Source of the DNA: Christensenella sp. UBA1385
GTDB taxonomy: Bacteria > Bacillota > Clostridia > Christensenellales > Aristaeellaceae
Reading direction: 5' to 3'
Length of the DNA stretch: 12,614 nt
NCBI GenBank assembly: GCA_002305755.1
Contig: DBQV01000059.1
Location: forward strand, 1 to 12,614
Shown one piece after another: positions 7,925 to 12,614 of the stretch. Each line of letters starts with the position of its first letter. Position 1 is the first letter of the stretch. Made by a program: the position numbers and the translations under genes. The notes beneath the pieces are model-generated. The model saw nothing but the letters and a program-made list of their open reading frames with translations, searched no databases and was not told the origin of the DNA.

Positions 7925-7932
7925 ACCGCGTC

Positions 7933-8301
7933 TTATTTTTTCGGAATGATCTCCAGCCAGTAGCCGTCCGGGTCCGCGATGAAATAGAGGCCCATGCCCA
8001 GGTTTTCGTAGCAGATGCAGCCCATGCGCTCATGCAGCGCGTGGGCCCCTTCGTAGTCGTCCGTTTCAAAAGCCAGGTGGAACTCGTTGTCGCCCAGATC
8101 GTACTTCTCCTTGGGCCAGTTCTTCAGCCAGGTCAGCTCCAGCTGGTGGCTGCCCTGACCGTCGCCAAGAAACACGATGGTGAAATCGTCCTTCTCTTTG
8201 CGGCGCACCTCGCAAAGGCCCAGCGCCTCGCGGTAGAAAGCTAAAGAGACTTCCAGATCCTTTACATTGATGTTGTTGTGCACAAAGCGAAACTGCGGCA
8301 T
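7933..8301 (-). CDS. gloA: Glyoxalase I-like metalloenzyme (VOC family)
   Basis: This is a 122-residue vicinal-oxygen-chelate protein closely patterned on lactoylglutathione lyase, which isomerises the methylglyoxal-thiol adduct in the cytoplasm. By comparison with E. coli GloA all four metal ligands are present: His8 (FVHNNINVKDL), Glu55 (HQLELTW), His75 (NEFHLAFE) and Glu117 (DPDGYWLEIIP). The WPKEKYDLG stretch matches the E. coli region before the third ligand. Many Clostridia lack glutathione, so another thiol may serve as cofactor, and a different VOC reaction cannot be excluded. The ATG at 8301 follows GAGGGGGG. The gene starts 16 bp after the rmuC stop and is the last of the run that begins at ybaB, so it is probably co-transcribed with it. 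Downstream is the oppA promoter gap. Confidence 0.85.
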   Translation of the reverse strand: MPQFRFVHNNINVKDLEVSLAFYREALGLCEVRRKEKDDFTIVFLGDGQGSHQLELTWLKNWPKEKYDLGDNEFHLAFETDDYEGAHALHERMGCICYENLGMGLYFIADPDGYWLEIIPKK

Positions 8302-8317
8302 ATTTCTCTGCCCCCCT

Positions 8318-9616
8318 CTATTTCTTCGTATATTCGCCGCGCGGCGGGTTTCCCTCTTCGCCGGGCTCCAGCCGCTGCACGTCCTTCAGCTTGTTTTCGA
8401 TGGTGCGGCTCCTGCGCGTGGCGTCTTCGATGCTCTCGCTGGCCTGGCGGAGCCTTTGCTGCGTCTTGTCCAGGATGTCGCCGAAGCGGCCGAACTCTTC
8501 CTTCACGGCGCTCAGCAGCCGCCAGACCTCGGCGGAATGCCGCTCGATGGCCAGCGTTCGAAAGCCCATCTGCAGCGAATTGAGCAGCGCCGTCAGCGTA
8601 ACGGGGCCGGAAGGCACCACGCGGTATTTGCGCTGCAGCTCTTCCGCAAGGCCCGGTATCTGCAGCACCTGCGCGTAGAGCCCCTCGCTTGGCAGGTACA
8701 TCAGCGCAAAATCCACCGTGGCGGGCGGCGCGACGTACTTGGAAGCGATGCGGGCCGCCTCCACGCGGATGGCCTGCGCCAGAGCGCTCTGCGCCTGCAG
8801 ATAGCCCTCCTTTTCCCCCTCGTCCTGCGCCAGCTGCAGCCGTTCATAGGCTTCCAGCGGAAACTTGGCGTCCACCGCCAGATAAACCGGCCCGTCGCCC
8901 TCGCGGCCGGGCAGCAGGATGGCGTACTCCACCCGTTCCTGGCTGCCGGGGCGCACGGCCACGTTGGCCTCGTACTGGCCCTTGACCAGCAGATCGTCCA
9001 GCAGAGCGCCAAGCTGCACCTCGCCCCAGCCGCCCCGCGTCTTCACATTGGAGAGCACCCTCTTGAGATCGCCCACGCCGTTTGCCAGCGTCTTCATCTC
9101 GCCAAGGCCCAGATAAACCTGTTCCAGTCGCTCGCTGACCTGCTGAAAGCTCTCGCCCAGACGTTTGTTCAGCGTGGCGTGCAGGTGCTCGTCAACGGTT
9201 TTGCGCATCTCATCAAGCTTTTGGGCGTTTTCCCGCTGCATCTCGCTGACGCTGCGGTGCAGCGTCTCGCGCATGCGCTCCACCTTTTCGTCGTTGGCGC
9301 TCAGCCGCCCGTCGATCACGCGCGTTAGCTCGCGCAGGCGTTCCTCCTGCAGGCGGGCCATACCGTCCACCCGCGCGCCCACCGCGTCCACACGAGAGGC
9401 CGTATCCTGCTCCTGATCGTGAAGAAGGCCCTGCACATACATCAGATCCTGCCCCGCCTGCTGCTGCGCCTCCTGCCGGGAACGCTGAAACAGGCGCTCG
9501 GCCTGCAAAAGCGCCTGCCTATGGGCCCGCGCCTGACGGATGAGCACCACGATCAAAAGCAGGATGATCAGCAGCATCCCTGCCGCGGTGATCAGCAGCC
9601 GATCCTGCTCAGCCAT
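8318..9616 (-). CDS. rmuC: RmuC family nuclease-fold protein
   Basis: This is a 432-residue RmuC homologue. In E. coli RmuC limits recombination at inverted repeats, and the family has a PD-(D/E)XK-type nuclease fold. One membrane helix lies near the N-terminus (about 8-26), then a long charged coiled-coil (about 30-185). The catalytic-type core follows, with RGGWGEVQLGALL (194-206) and VYLAVDAKFPLEAYERL (244-260); the Glu of GGWGE and the D-x-K of VDAK are the likely active-site residues. PSEGLYAQVL and the C-terminal helical region are also typical. The ATG at 9616 is preferred because AAGGG stands upstream and the protein then starts just before its membrane helix; it overlaps tdk by 8 nt. 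The in-frame ATG at 9643 has no SD sequence. The overlap implies coupling with tdk and recR. Confidence 0.92.
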   Translation of the reverse strand: MAEQDRLLITAAGMLLIILLLIVVLIRQARAHRQALLQAERLFQRSRQEAQQQAGQDLMYVQGLLHDQEQDTASRVDAVGARVDGMARLQEERLRELTRVIDGRLSANDEKVERMRETLHRSVSEMQRENAQKLDEMRKTVDEHLHATLNKRLGESFQQVSERLEQVYLGLGEMKTLANGVGDLKRVLSNVKTRGGWGEVQLGALLDDLLVKGQYEANVAVRPGSQERVEYAILLPGREGDGPVYLAVDAKFPLEAYERLQLAQDEGEKEGYLQAQSALAQAIRVEAARIASKYVAPPATVDFALMYLPSEGLYAQVLQIPGLAEELQRKYRVVPSGPVTLTALLNSLQMGFRTLAIERHSAEVWRLLSAVKEEFGRFGDILDKTQQRLRQASESIEDATRRSRTIENKLKDVQRLEPGEEGNPPRGEYTKK

Positions 9617-10199
9617 GGCTGATGCCCTTGCGCCAGTGCTCATAGCAAAGGCCGATATAGCGGATGGCGGTCTGATTGTCGATCAGCACCTGCTCGCCCT
9701 CCTTGATCACGCGCCCCTGCTGGTCCACGCGGGTATTCATGGTGGCCTTCTTGCCGCACCAGCAGAGCCCGCCCGGCACCTCCTCGATCACCTCCGCCAG
9801 CCTGAGCAGCGCGGTCGAGCCGGGGAAAAACTGCCCGCGGAAATCGGTCTTTAGCCCATAACAGAAGATGTCCAGCCGGTCGGACATCTCGGCCAGCTCC
9901 TCCACCTGCCGCTCGCTCAAAAACTGGGCCTCGTCGATGAACACATACTGATAGTCGCTGTGCGCGTTCTGCGCGGCCAACCAGAGCAGCTGCTCGCGGA
10001 TGCTGTGGCCGGGCCCGACCACCAGCTCGGCCTCCGCCTTCAGCCCCACGCGCGAAAAGACCACCCTGGCGCCGGCGCGGGTATCCACGGCGGGCTTCAC
10101 CAGCGCCACCTTGAGCCCCAGCTGCCGATAATTGTAGCGTTTCATCAGCAGCTGGGCTGTTTTGCTGGAGCCCATCACGCCGTAGTAAAAGTACAGCAC
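9609..10199 (-). CDS. tdk: Thymidine kinase, type II
   Basis: This cytoplasmic salvage enzyme phosphorylates thymidine to dTMP with ATP. The 196-residue chain has the TK1-type layout: phosphate loop GVMGSSKT (7-14), Walker B FIDEAQFL (87-94) with Glu90 as likely catalytic base, and FRGQFFPGS (120-128). The zinc-binding lasso is formed by C146, C148 (CWCGKKATMNTRV) and C185, H188 (LCYEHW), as in the E. coli enzyme. The loop has Ser12 where Gly normally precedes the lysine. The start is GTG, sharing its first G with the recR stop (TAGTG); the resulting N-terminus MLYFYYGVMG matches the family. The overlaps at both ends, with recR and rmuC, show it is part of a tight operon linking nucleotide salvage and repair. 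Confidence 0.94.
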   Translation of the reverse strand: MLYFYYGVMGSSKTAQLLMKRYNYRQLGLKVALVKPAVDTRAGARVVFSRVGLKAEAELVVGPGHSIREQLLWLAAQNAHSDYQYVFIDEAQFLSERQVEELAEMSDRLDIFCYGLKTDFRGQFFPGSTALLRLAEVIEEVPGGLCWCGKKATMNTRVDQQGRVIKEGEQVLIDNQTAIRYIGLCYEHWRKGISHG

Positions 10200-10798
10200 T
10201 ACAGCTCGCGCCTCCCCTCCATGGCCTTGGAGAGCGTGACCTCGTCGGCGTACTCCAGATCGCTGCCGACGGGCACGCCGTGGGCAATGCGGGTAACGCG
10301 CACGTTGAGGGGCTTGATCAGCCGCGCCAGATAGGCCGCGGTGGCCTCGCCCTCGATATCGGGATTGGTGGCGATGATCACCTCCGTGACCTCCTGATCA
10401 TGCAGGCGCGTCAGCAGCTCGCGGATGCGGATATCGCCGGGGCCCACGCCGTCCATGGGCGAGAGCACGCCGTGCAGCACGTGGTAAAGGCCGTGATAAT
10501 CGTGCATGCGTTCCATGGCCGCCACGTCTCGCGGATCGCGCACCACGCAGATCTTGGTCCGGTCGCGCTTCTCATCGGCGCAGACGCTGCACAGCTCCCC
10601 TACGGTGTAGTTGCCGCATACCTGGCAAAAGCGCACCGCCCGCCTGCCCTCGATCAGGGCGTCCGACAGGGCCTGCACGCTTTCAACCGGCATGGAAATG
10701 ATATGATAGGCCAGCCGCTGCGCGGACTTGCGGCCGATGGACGGCAGCTTGGCCAGCTCGGCGGCGATGTTGTTGATCGGCCCCAATCCTTCGCTCAT
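10199..10798 (-). CDS. recR: Recombination mediator RecR
   Basis: RecR works with RecO (and RecF) to load RecA on single-stranded DNA at gaps during recombinational repair. The 199-residue chain is full length. It has the helix-hairpin-helix region LAKLPSIGRKSAQRLAYHI (15-33) and a four-cysteine zinc finger C58, C61, C70, C73. The Toprim domain has CVVRDPRDVAAMER (84-97) and IIATNPDIEGEATA (141-154). The tail RIAHGVPVGSDLEYADEVTL is near-invariant in the family. The ATG follows the ybaB stop with no gap (TAAATG), and the stop overlaps the tdk GTG by one base. The ybaB-recR pairing is a classical bacterial arrangement and supports chromosomal origin. Confidence 0.97.
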   Translation of the reverse strand: MSEGLGPINNIAAELAKLPSIGRKSAQRLAYHIISMPVESVQALSDALIEGRRAVRFCQVCGNYTVGELCSVCADEKRDRTKICVVRDPRDVAAMERMHDYHGLYHVLHGVLSPMDGVGPGDIRIRELLTRLHDQEVTEVIIATNPDIEGEATAAYLARLIKPLNVRVTRIAHGVPVGSDLEYADEVTLSKAMEGRREL

Positions 10799-11140
10799 TT
10801 ACAGCAGGCCGCCCATCCCGCCGGGGGTGAGGGCGCCCATGACCTTCTCCCGGTTTTCCTCGCCCATGCGCAGCGCCTCGTTGACGGCGGCCATCACCAT
10901 GTCCTCCAGCATCTCCACGTCCTCTGGATCCACGGCCTCCGGTTTGATGCTCAGGCTGATCAGCTCCCGCTTGCCCGATACCCTGCAGGTCACCATGCCG
11001 CCGCCGGATGTTGCCTCGTACTCCTTGGCGTCCAGCTCCTCCTGCGCCTTCAGCAGGTTCTCCTGCATCTTCTGGGCCTGGCGCATGAGCTGCTGCATGT
11101 TGCCCCCGCCGAAACCGCCGAACTGTCCTCCCCTTGCCAT
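10799..11140 (-). CDS. ybaB: YbaB/EbfC nucleoid-associated DNA-binding protein
   Basis: This is a small dimeric nucleoid-associated protein of 113 residues. The family core is clear: QQLMRQAQKMQENLLKAQEE (16-35), then the beta region with GGGMVTCRVSGKRELISLSI and PEAVDPEDVEMLEDMVMAAV, followed by NEALRMGEENREKVMG. The tail TPGGMGGLL is also typical. A short Gly-rich N-terminus (MARGGQFGGFGGG) precedes the first helix. The start is secure: AAGGAGG lies nine bases before ATG. It is the first gene after the promoter at 11178-11206 and is directly joined to recR. In most Bacillota dnaX precedes ybaB; here topB does. Confidence 0.95.
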   Translation of the reverse strand: MARGGQFGGFGGGNMQQLMRQAQKMQENLLKAQEELDAKEYEATSGGGMVTCRVSGKRELISLSIKPEAVDPEDVEMLEDMVMAAVNEALRMGEENREKVMGALTPGGMGGLL

Positions 11141-11177
11141 AAAAAGCCGCCTCCTTCAAGCATACAAGTCTTCGCAG

Positions 11178-11206
11178 AGTATACCATACGGGGTATCCGC
11201 GCGCAA
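11178..11206 (-). promoter_or_regulatory. Promoter of the ybaB-recR-tdk-rmuC-glo operon
   Basis: The -35 is TTGCGC (11201-11206), the spacer 17 bp, and the -10 TATACT (11178-11183), preceded by TG for an extended -10. Transcription should start near 11171, leaving a leader of about 30 nt that contains the ybaB SD. The -35 is only a half match, but the extended -10 compensates. A dyad ATACC-N6-GGTAT (11181-11196) overlaps the -10 and spacer, and a third GGTAT lies at 11223-11227, so control by a DNA-binding protein is conceivable. Confidence 0.6.
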
Positions 11207-11241
11207 TTTGCCCACAGTATTTGGTATCCCGGCCCTGCCCG

Positions 11242-12614
11242 CTATTTCTTTTCGTAGCGCAGGGGCAGCGTCACAGAGGGCAGGTCTTCCCCATTTTTCG
11301 TAAAGGAAACCGTCTCGCCGGACAGGCTGATCACGCCCGTGCTGCCTTCCACCCGGCCCTCGCCTAGCAGCCTTTTGACGATAGCGGCGGACAGGCGGGG
11401 CCCGCTGCCCCGCGCTAGGCCGTCCTTCCACAGCGTGAAGCGGCAGCCCTCCCGCCAGGCGCTGCAGCCGAAGGCCTTATCCGTCTCCTGCACGCTCTTT
11501 CCGCACAGGGGGCAGGAAACTCCCTCCATCGTGATCGCCGCGGCGCGCACCCTGCCGCCACGCCCCTTCACCTCCCGCTCAAAAACCACGGGCTTTTTTT
11601 CATCCCGCGCGTAGGCCACCAAGAAGGCGCTCAGCTTGCGGATGCCCTGCATGAAGCGATCGATATCCTGCTTCTTTTCCGCAATCTCGGACAGCGCCAG
11701 CTCCCACCGGCCCGTTGTCTCGGGCGACGTGATCTCCGGCGGGGCCACCTCGATCAGCTTTTCGCCCTTCTCGGTCGCCTCCAGCGCCTTGCCGCGCCGT
11801 TTGGCATAGCCCACCTGGATCAGCCGCTCGATGATGCCGGCCCGCGTAGCGGGCGTGCCCAGGCCCGATCCCTTCATCTGCTCCCGCAGGGCTTCGTCGT
11901 CGATCTCGCGCCCCGCGTTCTCCATGGAGGCCAGCAGGCTGGCGTCCGTGTGCGGCGGCGGCGGCTTGGTGGTCTCCTTTTTGGTTTTGGCGGAGGTCAC
12001 ACTGCGCTCCTCCCCCTCCTTGAGCGGCGGCAGCGCGGCCTGCCCTTGCGTGTCGCCCTTCTCCCGGCCCTGCACCCAGACCTTCTTCCAGCCTTCCTCC
12101 AGCACCGTGCGTCCCAGCGTCCTGAAGCTTTCTCCCTCCGCCTGCGTGATCACGCGCGTCTGCTCATACACATGGGCAGGGCAGAAGGCCGCGATGAAGC
12201 GGCGGACGATCAGATCAAACAGCGCCTTCTCATCGGGTGAGAGCTGAGAGGGCAGCGTCTTTTGCGGCGTAGGGATGATGGCGTGATGGTCGCTTACCTT
12301 GGCATCGTCAAACAGGCGGCGGCTCATGGGCAGCCTGCCTTCCTTTCTTTCGATCACCTGCGTCAGCGCGGCATAGGGCTCGGCGAGGTTTTCCATGGTT
12401 TTGTTCGCGCGGCCCGCCATGTCATGCGGCAGATAGCGGCTGTCTGTGCGGGGGTAGGTGATGGCCTTGCGCGTCTCATAGAGGCTCTGCGCGGTTTTCA
12501 GCGTCTTGTCCGCGGTGAAGCCCAGCAGCTTGTTGGCCTCGCGCTGCAGAGAGGTAAGGTCGAACAGCTGGGGCGGCAGCTCCTTCTTTTCCTCCTGCGT
12601 GATGTCGCTGACGC
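11242..12614 (-). CDS. topB: DNA topoisomerase III, 3' part (gene runs off right edge)
   Basis: This is a type IA topoisomerase that passes single strands to relax and decatenate DNA. The last 456 residues are in the window. They include PPQLFDLTSLQREANKLLGF (13-32), the active-site tyrosine Y53 in ITYPRTDSRYLP (codon at 12454-12456), SDHHAIIPT (107-115) and GSGLGTPATRAGIIERL. A C-terminal zinc-ribbon-like segment (CPLCGK, then FGCSAWREGC) has cysteines at 367, 370, 383 and 390 of the fragment. The N-terminal Toprim domain, roughly 275 residues by comparison with E. coli TopB, lies outside. The frame is open to the edge, so the Met at 12420 is internal. A hydrophilic linker (about 190-220, KKETTKPPPPH) is an insertion between domain segments. 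Neighbouring ybaB-recR suggests a chromosomal copy, but topB also occurs on mobile elements. Confidence 0.93.
   Translation of the reverse strand, partial: VSDITQEEKKELPPQLFDLTSLQREANKLLGFTADKTLKTAQSLYETRKAITYPRTDSRYLPHDMAGRANKTMENLAEPYAALTQVIERKEGRLPMSRRLFDDAKVSDHHAIIPTPQKTLPSQLSPDEKALFDLIVRRFIAAFCPAHVYEQTRVITQAEGESFRTLGRTVLEEGWKKVWVQGREKGDTQGQAALPPLKEGEERSVTSAKTKKETTKPPPPHTDASLLASMENAGREIDDEALREQMKGSGLGTPATRAGIIERLIQVGYAKRRGKALEATEKGEKLIEVAPPEITSPETTGRWELALSEIAEKKQDIDRFMQGIRKLSAFLVAYARDEKKPVVFEREVKGRGGRVRAAAITMEGVSCPLCGKSVQETDKAFGCSAWREGCRFTLWKDGLARGSGPRLSAAIVKRLLGEGRVEGSTGVISLSGETVSFTKNGEDLPSVTLPLRYEKK

Noticed and set aside
9617..9643. Upstream rmuC start at 9643
   Set aside because: No SD sequence before it; ATG 9616 has AAGGG upstream and the usual small overlap with tdk.
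12418..12420. Met at 12420 as the start of a 392-residue protein
   Set aside because: The frame continues open to the right edge and encodes essential topoisomerase III sequence, including the active-site tyrosine.

Overview
All twelve genes in this window lie on the minus strand, so genetic order runs from high to low coordinates. The sequence is GC-rich and tightly packed, with start/stop overlaps of 1-8 nt, strong Shine-Dalgarno (SD) sites and some GTG starts. Gene content (ybaB-recR, a type II thymidine kinase, a Gram-positive-style opp/dpp operon, a glyoxalase) fits the chromosome of a high-GC Clostridia-like member of the Bacillota. That placement is inferred from gene content and style; no rRNA or other taxonomic marker is present.

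Region 1 (12614 to about 7933) is a DNA maintenance block. It starts with the 3' two thirds of a topoisomerase III gene (topB, running off the right edge). A 100-bp gap follows with a good promoter (TTGCGC, 17 bp, TATACT with a TG extension). This drives a five-gene run: ybaB (nucleoid-associated protein), recR (recombination mediator), tdk (thymidine kinase), rmuC (nuclease-fold recombination-limiting protein) and a small metal-dependent glyoxalase. The first four are adjacent or overlapping.

Region 2 (7932 to 7742) is a 191-bp AT-richer gap. It holds a weak stem-loop and T-rich tracts after the glyoxalase gene, a good promoter (TTGATT, 17 bp, TATGAT with a TG extension), and a 14-bp dyad in the short leader.

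Region 3 (7741 to 200) is a complete peptide-type ABC importer operon: oppA (binding protein), a strong intergenic stem-loop, oppB, oppC, oppD, oppF and a 65-residue single-span membrane protein. A stem-loop with a T tract at about 101-145 probably ends it.

The transporter is the unusual part. The OppC-type permease (621 aa, about twice the normal size) carries a seven-repeat RCC1-like beta-propeller between TM1 and the permease core, predicted to face outside the cell. The OppF-type ATPase (473 aa) carries a 137-residue insertion between Walker A and the Q-loop. The binding protein has a Sec signal peptide but no lipobox cysteine, and carries an alanine-rich helical insertion of about 70 residues. 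OppB and OppD look ordinary. One hypothesis is that the extracellular propeller holds the non-lipidated binding protein or captures a substrate; this is inference.

Region 4 (1 to 199) holds no gene. It contains the terminator-like stem-loop and, at the very edge, two copies of a direct repeat at 55-bp spacing that carry a CRISPR-like GGATTGAAAC end on the minus strand; the rest of any array lies outside the window.
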